From positions 1-64,000 of the forward strand of contig CALUTI010000007.1 of NCBI GenBank assembly GCA_944323695.1: a stretch of DNA of 64,000 nucleotides, in the 5' to 3' direction. Source of the DNA: Candidatus Gastranaerophilales bacterium (GTDB taxonomy: Bacteria; Cyanobacteriota; Vampirovibrionia; Gastranaerophilales; Gastranaerophilaceae). Numbering within the stretch: the stretch's first letter is position 1; each line of letters opens with the position of its first letter. This document shows, in pieces, positions 44,655 to 52,993 of the stretch. The notes beneath the pieces were generated by a model. It ran no database searches. It was not told the DNA's origin and saw nothing but the letters and a program-made list of their open reading frames with translations. Both the position numbers and the translations under genes were made by a program.

Positions 44655-44702
44655 ATGAAAAACAAAGGATTTTTACAAAACGGGGGGGGGCGTCTCTCCT
44701 AG
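44655..44702 (+). CDS. Short leader reading frame with G9 tract (pilin locus 2)
   Basis: A strong AAGGAG at 44642-44647 lies at good distance before ATG 44655. The frame reads MKNKGFLQNGGGRLS and stops at TAG 44700-44702. Codons 10-12 are a run of nine G. Adding one G (or removing two) would move into the frame that runs without a stop through 56 codons to the pilin gene, giving MKNKGFLQNGGGASLLARFN and so on. The same arrangement occurs at 63310. Whether the short frame is a regulatory leader or the off state of a longer pilin gene is not decided. Confidence 0.6.
   Translation: MKNKGFLQNGGGRLS
44682..44690 (+). repeat. G9 homopolymer in the pilin locus 2 leader
   Basis: Nine consecutive G in a low G+C genome, inside translated sequence and directly after AAAAC. 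Such tracts gain or lose bases by strand slippage. A second tract of identical length lies at 63337-63345. Confidence 0.9.
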
Positions 44703-44857
44703 CTAGATTTAACAAGGGTTTTGACGAATTGTTACCCTCGCCCCTCAAGGGCGGGAGGGAAAATTTTGTGAGCGAAGCTCACGGTAAAGAACTTAACGTC
44801 CTAACGTCTTATCGTCTTAACGACTTTAAAAAGAAAGCCGGTGCTACGCACGTAGGC

Positions 44858-45610
44858 ATGTCCGTCAATATTCGTCGTGCCGCGTTTACTCTCGCTGAGG
44901 TCTTGATAACCCTTGGCATAATCGGTGTTGTGGCAGCGATGACTATTCCGACGCTTATCGCGAATTATCAGAAAAAGCAGACTGTATCAAAATTAAAACA
45001 AACGTATTCAATAATATCTCAAGCGCTAACCATGGCACAGGCGGAGCATGGCGATACAACTACATGGGATGTCGGAGGAATATATGACACTGCAACAGAC
45101 GATCCGAATTTTAATCATGAGGAAGCAATAACAAATTTTGCTACAAAATATTTTATACCATATTTGAAGGTATCTAAGGATTTTGGATATACTACATTTA
45201 ATAGAATTGATTATGATGGAGACTATCTCCCTGTGACAGGGACTATATCAAACAGCGCTAATGCTCTCGGTTATATACTGCGTTTATCTAATGATGTCCT
45301 AATTAGAATAGCGATTGGTACCGGCTGCTTGGATGGCGAAAGAAATCCGGATGACACTTGTGTTGTTCGAACATACAAGAATATAGTATTCAAAGTGGAT
45401 ATAAATGGATTTCAAAAACCAAATACTGTAGGTAAAGATGTTTTTAATATGACATTTGATTTACGCAAAAAGATTTTCGGATTTCATAATTACGGTACAA
45501 GTACAAGACAACGGTATTTAGACAAATGCAAAACAGATAGCGATGCACAAGTATGCGGATATCTTATATTTCTTGACGGCTGGGAAATTAAGGACGATTA
45601 TCCGTGGTAA
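44858..45610 (+). CDS. Type IV prepilin-like protein, second copy
   Basis: From ATG 44858 the product has 250 residues: leader MSVNIRRAA, then FTLAEVLITLGIIGVVAAMT, the prepilin cleavage site and helix, then a globular domain with a possible disulfide (GCLDGERNPDDTC) and VDINGFQKPNTVGKDVF, a motif shared with copy 1. No ribosome binding site precedes ATG 44858. The same frame is open upstream to the G9 tract, and a TTG at 44729 is another in-frame start. One extra G would attach it to the well-initiated ATG 44655. Bases 44990-45417 are identical to the copy at the window end. A terminator follows. Confidence 0.85.
   Translation: MSVNIRRAAFTLAEVLITLGIIGVVAAMTIPTLIANYQKKQTVSKLKQTYSIISQALTMAQAEHGDTTTWDVGGIYDTATDDPNFNHEEAITNFATKYFIPYLKVSKDFGYTTFNRIDYDGDYLPVTGTISNSANALGYILRLSNDVLIRIAIGTGCLDGERNPDDTCVVRTYKNIVFKVDINGFQKPNTVGKDVFNMTFDLRKKIFGFHNYGTSTRQRYLDKCKTDSDAQVCGYLIFLDGWEIKDDYPW
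44990..45417 (+). repeat. 428-bp segment identical to 63573-64000
   Basis: Every base from 44990 to 45417 matches 63573-64000, where the window ends, so the true identical stretch may be longer. Just upstream the two genes differ at many silent positions, so the boundary lies within the pilin coding sequence, after the conserved N-terminal helix. Confidence 0.95.
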
Positions 45611-45619
45611 AATTACTTA

Positions 45620-45644
45620 AAAAGCGGCTGTTTCGGCCGCTTTT
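45620..45644. terminator. Terminator after pilin copy 2
   Basis: AAAAGCGGC (45620-45628) pairs with GCCGCTTTT (45636-45644). It lies between convergent genes and can serve both. Confidence 0.85.
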
Positions 45645-45652
45645 ATTTTCCC

Positions 45653-45925
45653 CTATTTCCATAAACTTTTTATTTTATCAATTAATTCTTTTATCCATTT
45701 AGTCAAGTCAAAGTCATCTTCTTCGGGTAAATTAAGTTTTCCGCTCATTGTGAAGGTGTCGTATTCGGGTTTTTGAGCGAAGATATTAATTTCTTCATGT
45801 TTTTCTTCGTGTTCTTTTCGACCCTGACTCATGTAGCCAAGGTTCCCTGCACCGCCGTCGTTTTGCATATTCGCTGCGGCTTTGATTACCGGTTTTGAAC
45901 TCAAAACGTTTACATCGAAACTCAT
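45653..45925 (-). CDS. Hypothetical protein (90 aa)
   Basis: The protein starts MSFDVNVLSSKPVIKAAANM and ends with an amphipathic helix (LTKWIKELIDKIKSLWK). The middle is rich in Lys/Glu/His (GRKEHEEKHEEINIF). No family, signal peptide or membrane segment is seen. The N-terminal style (short strand, then low-complexity, no export signal) resembles the IEFNGKGNVNN-family proteins, but the sequence is not the same. It follows a GGGGACGG-type ribosome binding site. Confidence 0.65.
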   Translation of the reverse strand: MSFDVNVLSSKPVIKAAANMQNDGGAGNLGYMSQGRKEHEEKHEEINIFAQKPEYDTFTMSGKLNLPEEDDFDLTKWIKELIDKIKSLWK

Positions 45926-46025
45926 TTTTCCGTCCCCTTGGTTTTTCCCTTATATATATAAAGTATTTTTCATGAAGAAATGTTACAATTTTGGGCAAAT
46001 TGTAACAAAAAATTTACAATACGTT

Positions 46026-46613
46026 TCAAGCTTCAAACTTAAATACGGCTTGTGTTTTAAACCCTATTTCAAACAAATCTTTTTTACGGATGGCATAAGT
46101 TATATCGGGACGATAATCAATATTATTAGGGGTTAAATAAAATTCGGTTATGTTATTTTCACTGTCATAGTTGATGCGTACTTTTTTGATTAAATTAACG
46201 TGTGCTCTATCTAATCCGTCTGCTATTTTCAAAATTCCCGCAAGGCGTTTTACGATTTTGCGTTCTTTTTTATCAAAATTAGAGTAGATTTCGTGTTCTT
46301 TTTTGTCCGGAAGCCCGCCTCTATGATATCTGCAAATGCATGAAATTATCTGTTTTTCTTTTTCGGAGTAATTTTCAAGACCGTAATCCAGAACCATTTT
46401 CTGGCTGTGCTTGTGGTGGCTTTTGGAATCAATAAAATAACCTATGTCATGTAATAAAGCCGCTTCTTCAAGGTATTTGCGCTGTTTGTTGGACATTTCC
46501 CGCAGGGTGTCGTTCACTCCGTCAAAAATCATCATTGATAATCTTCGAACCTCACAAGGATGAGAGGAGCTGTTTGAGAACTTTTCCAGCATTTGTTCTG
46601 TTGTAAGTTTCAT
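46026..46613 (-). CDS. HD-domain protein similar to the C-terminal part of Ppx/GppA
   Basis: The 195-residue protein has HD-type metal residues in SSHPCEVRRLSMMIF, AALLHDIGYFI and the HHKHSQ segment, then CRYHRGGLP and IADGLDRAHVN, which are the pattern of the HD domain attached to exopolyphosphatase/GppA proteins. The N-terminal actin-like phosphatase domain is absent. It may hydrolyse a phosphate ester or bind a nucleotide alarmone. It is divergent from the diguanylate cyclase gene. Confidence 0.8.
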   Translation of the reverse strand: MKLTTEQMLEKFSNSSSHPCEVRRLSMMIFDGVNDTLREMSNKQRKYLEEAALLHDIGYFIDSKSHHKHSQKMVLDYGLENYSEKEKQIISCICRYHRGGLPDKKEHEIYSNFDKKERKIVKRLAGILKIADGLDRAHVNLIKKVRINYDSENNITEFYLTPNNIDYRPDITYAIRKKDLFEIGFKTQAVFKFEA

Positions 46614-46676
46614 ATACTTTAAATTTTAACAGAAAAATATTCCGTCCGCAATTTTTATGATATAATTTTGCTTGAT

Positions 46677-47339
46677 ATGGAAGAAAGACGCGAAAAACCT
46701 TTGGGAGAGAATTTTGATTTTCCGCCGTCAGTGTTAGATGAAATTCAAAAAAATATTGAAGAAATAATTTTGAATTTTGATATACCTGACGCCAATAAGT
46801 TTGAAGTTATCAAAAAAATTAACTTCATGTATTCTCAATCCCGTTATATGTCCGTTACGGATCCGTTGACGGGGTTATATAACAGGCGTCATTTTGAGGA
46901 TTGTCTTGAGCGTGAATTTTTGCGTTCCAAAAGATACAAAAGCGACTTGAGTTTTGCAATTATTGATATTGACTTTTTCAAAAAAATTAATGATACATAC
47001 GGTCACAGTTCCGGTGATTATGTCTTGAAAGAGGTTGCGTATCTTATTTTGCAAACTTTTAGAAAAACAGATATGGTTTTCAGATACGGCGGGGAAGAAT
47101 TTGCGGTAATTATTACCGAAACTCCGCTTGATAAAGCTGTAATACCTTTGGAAAGGCTTAGAATTTCCATAAGTGAAAATACTTTTAAATATAACGGTCA
47201 GCAGATTAATACAACAATAAGTATCGGAGTCAGCGGGGTTAATGAAGATACGGAATCTGTTCATCAATTGTTTGAAAATGCTGATAAAGCCTTATATGCG
47301 GCAAAAGAAAACGGACGTAATCAAACTAGGCATCTTTAA
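46677..47339 (+). CDS. Diguanylate cyclase (GGDEF domain)
   Basis: The 220-residue protein has a short N-terminal helical part (residues 1-60) and a complete GGDEF domain: DPLTGLYNRRHFEDCLEREF, FAIIDIDFFKKINDTYGHSSG and the active site RYGGEEFAVII. No inhibitory RxxD is evident upstream of it. It should make cyclic di-GMP in the cytoplasm. TATAAT lies ten bases before the ATG. The 3' end overlaps the next gene (opposite strand) by 14 bp. A c-di-GMP link to pili is possible but not shown here. Confidence 0.93.
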   Translation: MEERREKPLGENFDFPPSVLDEIQKNIEEIILNFDIPDANKFEVIKKINFMYSQSRYMSVTDPLTGLYNRRHFEDCLEREFLRSKRYKSDLSFAIIDIDFFKKINDTYGHSSGDYVLKEVAYLILQTFRKTDMVFRYGGEEFAVIITETPLDKAVIPLERLRISISENTFKYNGQQINTTISIGVSGVNEDTESVHQLFENADKALYAAKENGRNQTRHL

Positions 47340-48528
47340 ACATATTTTGGAATTTTACGCAGGCTGCCAGAGCATGCTGCACGGTGTCCATTTTTACAAT
47401 AGAGGCAGCTTTTGGAACGCCGACTTCTTTCCAGTCAGCAGAATTCGGGAATCCGCCTTTTAAAGGTCCTTTTTGGATTTGTACGAGTCTTAAAAATTTT
47501 ATACCTGTGTCGATAGATTTCATTATACGCATTTTTAAAATATCGTCATCTAAGCAATTGTAGGTTGCAATTAGCCCTTCAACTATGCAGGCGATATTCA
47601 GCGGTTTGATGTTATCTATTAAGGCACCGTAGTATCTTTCTTCTTTATTGACAATTTGTTTCGGGATAACCTGTTCAACCATTTTTATCAAATGAAGCGT
47701 AAGAAGATTTTTTTCTTCGTCTGTCAATCCGTTATCAGGTGTTTTGAAAAGTTTTTCAGTCGCAAGCATTGCATTGTAGTCAAATTGAACTTCTTTTTGA
47801 TTTTTCCGCATGTTTGCAAGGAATAAAAGTCCTTTTTTAGCACCTTCAAGCCATTTTTTCTTAGGGTTAAATTCGTAAAGGTATAAAAGTCCCAATGGCG
47901 CATCACCTGAGTAATTAAGGTTAAAGCTGTCGCCGATGCCGCCGTTTTCTATATCATAAAAATTATAAAATTGACCTGTTTTCATCTGCATAAAAAGCAA
48001 AAACTGTCCCATTCCTTCAAAGATTTCGTCGGGAATGATTTTTTCAGGTCTTAAATCAGAAAACGCAACAAGCGCCATTGCTGTTGCGGAAAGTTTTGCT
48101 TTTTCGCATTTTATATTTTCTTCATCTGGCTTGGAAATAACTGCATAACGCCCGAAACCTAATGGTTTTACATATTCATCAACAAAATATTTTGCAGATT
48201 CTCTGCGTCTTGCGGCTAAACCTTCTATATTTAATTCCCTTTCGCACAGATACAAAGAGTAAAGCATTCTGGCATGGTTTGTTGTGTTATAAACGTTTTT
48301 GTTTATATTGTATTTGTCTCTTAAATTCCTTATATAAATAAATCTCCCGTTATCCAGCATATTTTCATTTACATAAGAAAGAGCATAAATTATTGAATTG
48401 TGGATTTTAGAAAGATTTCGTTGTGACGCAGTGAATTTGTTGGCATCTTTGGAAATTATCCATGCAAAAATTGCCGCACCTATTACTACGGCTAAAAGAT
48501 AAACATATTGCAAAGAAATTCCTTCCAT
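47326..48528 (-). CDS. Membrane-anchored alpha/alpha-toroid-like protein
   Basis: The 400-residue protein has an N-terminal membrane anchor (YVYLLAVVIGAAIFAWIISK) and a helical domain with repeated aromatic pairs (NHARMLYSLYLCEREL, LSATAMALVAFSDL, NYSGDAPLGLLYLYEF, YNAMLATEKLF, VQHALAACVKFQNMF), as in the six-hairpin toroids of glycosidases, epimerases and lyases. The catalytic family is not recognised. It directly follows murF on the same strand (31-bp gap), so an envelope glycan role is likely. The start could also be ATG 48549. Confidence 0.65.
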   Translation of the reverse strand: MEGISLQYVYLLAVVIGAAIFAWIISKDANKFTASQRNLSKIHNSIIYALSYVNENMLDNGRFIYIRNLRDKYNINKNVYNTTNHARMLYSLYLCERELNIEGLAARRRESAKYFVDEYVKPLGFGRYAVISKPDEENIKCEKAKLSATAMALVAFSDLRPEKIIPDEIFEGMGQFLLFMQMKTGQFYNFYDIENGGIGDSFNLNYSGDAPLGLLYLYEFNPKKKWLEGAKKGLLFLANMRKNQKEVQFDYNAMLATEKLFKTPDNGLTDEEKNLLTLHLIKMVEQVIPKQIVNKEERYYGALIDNIKPLNIACIVEGLIATYNCLDDDILKMRIMKSIDTGIKFLRLVQIQKGPLKGGFPNSADWKEVGVPKAASIVKMDTVQHALAACVKFQNMFKDA

Positions 48529-48559
48529 ACCGCAATTGTAGCAGAGCATTATTTAAAAA

Positions 48560-49900
48560 TCAATTTTTTAAACTATCGACAACTTTATGTAATCCCGTTG
48601 CATGTGATGATTTGACAAAAACGTTATCATTGTCGTTTATAAAATTTTTGAATTCAGGTAAAAGCTTGTTGATATTTTCAAAATAATGACATTCAAATTC
48701 ATTTTGCAAAATATCAAAAATATTTTTCATTTCTTCTCCGCAGAAAATCACTTTTGAAGGCTGTGCTTTTCTTATTATATCTACAAGTGCAAGGTGATAT
48801 TCCGCTGATTTGTCTCCGCCTTCAGTCATATCACCTAGGAAAAGAACTTTGTTTTTGTCGTAATTCTTGCCGAAAGCCTCTATTGTTGCGGACATTGAAA
48901 GGGGATTTGCATTAAAGGCTTCATCCACAAGCGTAATATTTTTGCCTTCAAATGTCAGATTGGTAGTTTCACCGCGGCCTTTCAGACTTTTAAAATTTTC
49001 AAGTTTTTTTAAAGAAGCTTCTACAGGAATATCTATTATACTTGAAACAGCTATTGCCGCTGCAATATCATAGAGTAGATATTCGGGAATGTAGTTTTGG
49101 CTTGCCTTATATGTTTGTCCGTTTAATTCCAGCGAGTATTCTTCCGGATGTATTTTTACGTTTACTCCGTCTTGCTTGCCAAAGGTTACAATATTAAGAT
49201 TTTTTTCCTTTGCTGCGGCTTCAAAAATTTCATAACATTCCATATCACGATTAAGTACGGCTGTTTTACCGGGAAGCATTGTGGCAAATATTTTGCTTTT
49301 ACCGCGGGCCATACCTTCTATTGTCTGACCTTCTTTTAAGTGAACTGCCGCAAGGTTTGTGACGACGGCAATATCAGGAAATGCCGCATATCCGTTTCCG
49401 ATGGATGATTCTATGACCCAGTATTTTTTTGTAATATCAAAAGTTGTCATATTCCAGCAAATTGCAATAAGCGTGTTTGCAAGATTCAAATTGGCATCTG
49501 CTCCGTAATCTTTTACCGTGTCGTAAATCATTCTTGTCGTAGTTGATTTGCCGGCACTTCCGGTCAAAGCAATTACGGTTCCTTTATAAAATCTTCTTAT
49601 GTATCTTCCAAGTGCAAATAGGGCTTTTGTAACATCCTCAACTTCAATAACAGGAAGGTTAAGGTCTTTAAAGTTTTCATAATTTGTGCACATGATTGCG
49701 GAAATTTTATCCAGCAATGGCAGAATGTTTTGTTTTACGGCGCCTTTTGTTTCACCGGGAGATCTTACAATAACAACGTCACTTTCTCCTAAATCTGTGT
49801 GCCAGATACGAAAACCTGATGCAGACCAGTTTTCGGGAAAGTTATAAAGCCTGCAGCTTCCGAGTGCTTCTTGTATATTTTCTTTAGTCCAGAAATTCAT
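48560..49900 (-). CDS. murF: Mur ligase, MurF-like
   Basis: The 446-residue protein has the ATP-binding TGSAGKSTTTRM, the ligase segments SSIGNGYAAFPDIAVVTNLA and VDEAFNANPLSMSATIEAF, and the C-terminal Mur domain (VLFLGDMTEGGDKSAEYH). Size and the NANPxSM segment match MurF, which adds D-Ala-D-Ala to the UDP-MurNAc tripeptide. Other mur genes are not next to it, so a MurF-like ligase of another glycopeptide is an alternative. Confidence 0.85.
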   Translation of the reverse strand: MNFWTKENIQEALGSCRLYNFPENWSASGFRIWHTDLGESDVVIVRSPGETKGAVKQNILPLLDKISAIMCTNYENFKDLNLPVIEVEDVTKALFALGRYIRRFYKGTVIALTGSAGKSTTTRMIYDTVKDYGADANLNLANTLIAICWNMTTFDITKKYWVIESSIGNGYAAFPDIAVVTNLAAVHLKEGQTIEGMARGKSKIFATMLPGKTAVLNRDMECYEIFEAAAKEKNLNIVTFGKQDGVNVKIHPEEYSLELNGQTYKASQNYIPEYLLYDIAAAIAVSSIIDIPVEASLKKLENFKSLKGRGETTNLTFEGKNITLVDEAFNANPLSMSATIEAFGKNYDKNKVLFLGDMTEGGDKSAEYHLALVDIIRKAQPSKVIFCGEEMKNIFDILQNEFECHYFENINKLLPEFKNFINDNDNVFVKSSHATGLHKVVDSLKN

Positions 49901-49939
49901 AGAATTATTATACTTGATTTGGAAAAGTTGTGCAAGAAA

Positions 49940-49961
49940 AAAAGAGCCCGAAGGCTCTTTT
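49940..49961 (-). terminator. Terminator of the 75-aa gene
   Basis: AAAAGAGCC (49940-49948) pairs with GGCTCTTTT (49953-49961). Confidence 0.8.
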
Positions 49962-50187
49962 AGGCTGTTTTTTTGTGTTTTGATTTTTCTTCGGCAACTT
50001 TTTCCCGGACTTTTTCCTTAATTTCTCCGGCCTTTTCTTTAATATCTTCTTTTGCAAGATGCGCTTTTAGTTTGGCTTCATCCATCCCGCGTTTTACATC
50101 TTGTTTAACCTCGTGGGCTTTTTCTTTAACCTTATGCGCTGTGTCCTCCATTTTTTCTTTCATTGTTTTTTTATTATCTTCTTGCAT
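49960..50187 (-). CDS. LEA-like amphipathic helical protein (75 aa)
   Basis: The protein is almost wholly Lys, Glu, Ala and Asp in an 11-residue period (for example KEKAHEVKQDVKRGMDEAKL and EDIKEKAGEIKEKVREKV), as in late-embryogenesis-abundant and YtxH/CsbD-type stress proteins. It is probably disordered in solution and helical on drying or membrane contact. GGAGA precedes the ATG. The opposite-strand frame over the same bases is Phe/Ser-rich and is not considered a gene. Confidence 0.75.
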   Translation of the reverse strand: MQEDNKKTMKEKMEDTAHKVKEKAHEVKQDVKRGMDEAKLKAHLAKEDIKEKAGEIKEKVREKVAEEKSKHKKTA

Positions 50188-50284
50188 AATAATCTCCTTT
50201 CTATGTCATTATAAGTTTTTTCGCCCGGTAATTGACTAACTGAAAGTATAATCTTTTATGTTATACTAATTGAGGAGAATTTAT

Positions 50285-51319
50285 ATGAAAGCTTTAATTT
50301 GCCATAAGGACGGTTCAACTGAATTAGTTGAAAAAGAAATACCTGAATTACAAAATGACAGGGATGCAATCGTAAAAGTTACTTTGTCATCAATTTGTAC
50401 AAGCGATTTGCACATAATGCATGGGGTTGTCCCGAGAGCTTTGCCGGAAACTGTTTTAGGGCATGAATTTGTGGGTGAAGTAGTTGAGGTCGGCTCAGGC
50501 GTCAAAAATTTAAAAAAAGGTGACAGAGTTGCTGCAAATTGTGAAACTTTTTGCGGAGAATGTTTCTTTTGTAAAAGAGGTTTTATAAATAATTGCGAAA
50601 AAGGCGGCTGGGAGCTTGGATGCAGAATTGACGGGTGTCAGGCGGAATATGTAAGAGTGCCTTTTGCAGATAACGGATTAACAAAAATTCCTGATAATGT
50701 GAGTTATGAAAATGCGCTTTTTGTAGGTGATATTTTATCCAGCGGTTATTTCGGCGCTGAAATGTGTGAGATTAAAAAAGGTGATACAATTGCTGTTATA
50801 GGTGCGGGCCCTGTCGGGCTTTGTGCAATGATGTGTGCAAAGTATCTCGGCGCGGAAAAAATTATTGCGATTGATGTTGATAATTCAAGACTTGAAATTG
50901 CAAAAAAAGAAAATCTTGCGGATTTTATTTTTAATCCCGATACTTGTGATGTAGAAAAAGAAGTTAAAAATTTAACAGGAAAGCGCGGCGCTGACGGTGT
51001 AATTGAATGTGCAGGCGCCAGAGATACTTTTGAAATGAGCTGGAAAATTGCCAGACCTAATGCTATTATTGGTGTTGTCGCTATGTATGAGGAAAATCAG
51101 ATTCTGCCTTTGCCTGAAATGTACGGAAAAAATCTTATTTTTAAAACAGGCGGCGTTGATGCAATTCATTGTGCAAAACTTCTTGATTTGATATCAAAAG
51201 GATTAATCTCTACGGATTTCCTTATCACGCACAAGGTTACATTAGAAAATATCAAAGACGGTTATGAAATATTCCGGAATAAACAGGGAAATTGTCTTAA
51301 AGTTGCGGTTGTTTCATAA
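50285..51319 (+). CDS. Zinc-dependent alcohol/polyol dehydrogenase
   Basis: The 344-residue medium-chain dehydrogenase has the catalytic zinc residues in SSICTSDLHIMHG and GHEFVGEVVEVGSG, structural zinc cysteines in CETFCGECFFCKRGFINNCE, and the NAD site VIGAGPVGLCAM. It resembles sorbitol, butanediol and threonine dehydrogenases; substrate unknown. ATG 50285 is favoured by GAGGAG. The following DMT transporter gene starts 12 bp later with its own AAGGAG, so they form an operon. Confidence 0.9.
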   Translation: MKALICHKDGSTELVEKEIPELQNDRDAIVKVTLSSICTSDLHIMHGVVPRALPETVLGHEFVGEVVEVGSGVKNLKKGDRVAANCETFCGECFFCKRGFINNCEKGGWELGCRIDGCQAEYVRVPFADNGLTKIPDNVSYENALFVGDILSSGYFGAEMCEIKKGDTIAVIGAGPVGLCAMMCAKYLGAEKIIAIDVDNSRLEIAKKENLADFIFNPDTCDVEKEVKNLTGKRGADGVIECAGARDTFEMSWKIARPNAIIGVVAMYEENQILPLPEMYGKNLIFKTGGVDAIHCAKLLDLISKGLISTDFLITHKVTLENIKDGYEIFRNKQGNCLKVAVVS

Positions 51320-51331
51320 GGAGATTTTCTA

Positions 51332-52189
51332 TTGTTCGGGACTGTAACGGCACTTATTTTAAGAATTTTTTCTAACCCGTTTTCAAATGTTTTGCAAAAA
51401 CATTTAACAATAAACGGTTGTAAGCCTTTGAGTGTGAATTTTTTTACATACTTGGGTTTAAGTATTTTTTGTTTGCTTTTTTTCAATAATGTTGAGATTA
51501 TAAATGTTTCCCCGGAAGCTTATAAATATGCTATATTGGGCGGAATATTCGGGGTTTTGGGAAACGGTTTTTTGATTTCTGCTCTGGAAAAGGGTGATTT
51601 GTCGCTTTTGGGCCCTATTAATTCATACAAGTCTGTTGTGGCTTTGTTTTTCGGAATAATATTCCTTGGCGAAATCCCAACTGCCGCCGGAATTATAGGG
51701 ATAATCCTGATAATTTACGGTAGTTATTTTGTCTTTGGTACTCAAAAGGAAGGTTTTTCTTTTAGTCTTTTAAAAAGACGTGATATTCAATACAGAATTT
51801 TAGCACTTATTTTTACTGCAATTGAAGCGGTTTTTATTAAAAGTGTAATTCTTAATTCAAGTGTTTTGACAGCATTTATATTTTGGTGCTGGTTCGGGGC
51901 TTTATTCTCTTTTATTCCGGTTATTTTGAAGCGGCAGCCGATTGTACCTGCAAAAAGAGATTTAAGAGAACTTTTTTTGCTTATGTTTACAACAGGGATA
52001 ATGCAATGGAGTACCAATTATGTTTTTAAATTTATGAATGTAAGTTATGCACTTGCATTATTTCAGTTGTCAATTATTTTGAGTGTTGTTTTCGGATGGA
52101 AATTTTTTAACGAAAAAGATGTTAAGATGAAGCTTTTGGGTTCTATTATTATGATTATGGGTTCTGTTTTTATAATTTTGTTTAAATGA
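51332..52189 (+). CDS. EamA-family (DMT) transporter
   Basis: The 285-residue protein has ten predicted membrane helices in two EamA repeats (GNGFLISALEKGDLSLLGPI and SVVALFFGIIFLGEIPTAAG in the first, FMNVSYALALFQLSIILSVV and FNEKDVKMKLLGSIIMIMGS in the second). It starts with TTG at 51332 behind AAGGAGATTTTCTA. The family exports or imports metabolites and amino acids; the substrate is unknown. It is coupled to the dehydrogenase gene. Confidence 0.88.
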   Translation: MFGTVTALILRIFSNPFSNVLQKHLTINGCKPLSVNFFTYLGLSIFCLLFFNNVEIINVSPEAYKYAILGGIFGVLGNGFLISALEKGDLSLLGPINSYKSVVALFFGIIFLGEIPTAAGIIGIILIIYGSYFVFGTQKEGFSFSLLKRRDIQYRILALIFTAIEAVFIKSVILNSSVLTAFIFWCWFGALFSFIPVILKRQPIVPAKRDLRELFLLMFTTGIMQWSTNYVFKFMNVSYALALFQLSIILSVVFGWKFFNEKDVKMKLLGSIIMIMGSVFIILFK

Positions 52190-52288
52190 TAATTTCGTAA
52201 TATTTTGTAATAAGTTTTTTATTTTAGTAAATTTTTTCAATCAAAAATTGTTTAGAAGAATATGGGGATAAATTTTTAAGGAGGAATT

Positions 52289-52993
52289 ATGGTTGAAAAA
52301 ATTTCGGCAGAAAATGCCTATGTTCGTTACATGATGGAAAAACTACCCGATACAAAAAAAGGTAAAGAATATACCATCAAACGCGGTGATAGTTTATGGA
52401 ATCTGGCAAAAACAGAGTTGAATAAATCTCAGCCTGCAACAAATGCCGAAATCAGTAAATATATGCTTTTGATTGCTAAGTTGAATGGTATGGAAACCAT
52501 AGAAGAAATGAATAATATTAAAGCTCAAGAGGTTATTTATCTGCCTGATACGGAAGAAGTATCTGCAAGAAGTTTGATAAATTCTCCGGATAAGCCGAAA
52601 GAGCTTAATAGTGCCGAGCAAAGTTTTCAGGATGTTTTAAATACAGTTCTTAACGATAAGTCAATTACTATAGAGCAATCATACCCGTCGCTTAAAAATA
52701 AAATGTATCATGTTTATACGAAGCGTGCTGATAGAGTAAACAATTTTTCAAATAAATCTCCGGTTTTATCATTTATTTTAAAACAAGATGGCAATGTCGA
52801 TAATATTTCGTTTGAAGATATAAACGGTGACCAAAATAGGTATGGTTATGATTATGATTTGACCAGAGACGGAAAAATTACGACTCACGATTATAAAAAT
52901 GAGCCGAGAGGAAATATTGGCAATGAAGATTTTACGAAATTGGAAGCAAAATTAAAAGATCTTGCTGCTACCTGTAAGACTTATTCCTTCTAA
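52289..52993 (+). CDS. LysM-domain protein without signal peptide
   Basis: The 234-residue protein has one LysM domain at residues 30-90 (KEYTIKRGDSLWNLAKTELN, with EVIYLPD closing it), which normally binds peptidoglycan. The middle is helical and the end has an EF-hand-like segment (DLTRDGKITTHDY). No signal peptide or membrane helix is seen, which is unusual for a LysM protein. GGAGG precedes the ATG. The last 42 bp overlap the convergent transporter gene. Confidence 0.8.
   Translation: MVEKISAENAYVRYMMEKLPDTKKGKEYTIKRGDSLWNLAKTELNKSQPATNAEISKYMLLIAKLNGMETIEEMNNIKAQEVIYLPDTEEVSARSLINSPDKPKELNSAEQSFQDVLNTVLNDKSITIEQSYPSLKNKMYHVYTKRADRVNNFSNKSPVLSFILKQDGNVDNISFEDINGDQNRYGYDYDLTRDGKITTHDYKNEPRGNIGNEDFTKLEAKLKDLAATCKTYSF

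Noticed and set aside
44682-44690. G9 tract as a sequencing or assembly error
   Set aside because: It cannot be excluded without reads. However, the same length, context and register occur at two loci whose surrounding bases differ, which makes an independent error at both less likely.
49973-50239. 88-codon frame opposite the LEA-like gene
   Set aside because: Its Phe/Ser-rich sequence is the mirror of the Lys/Glu-rich repeats, and the minus-strand gene has the ribosome binding site and terminator.
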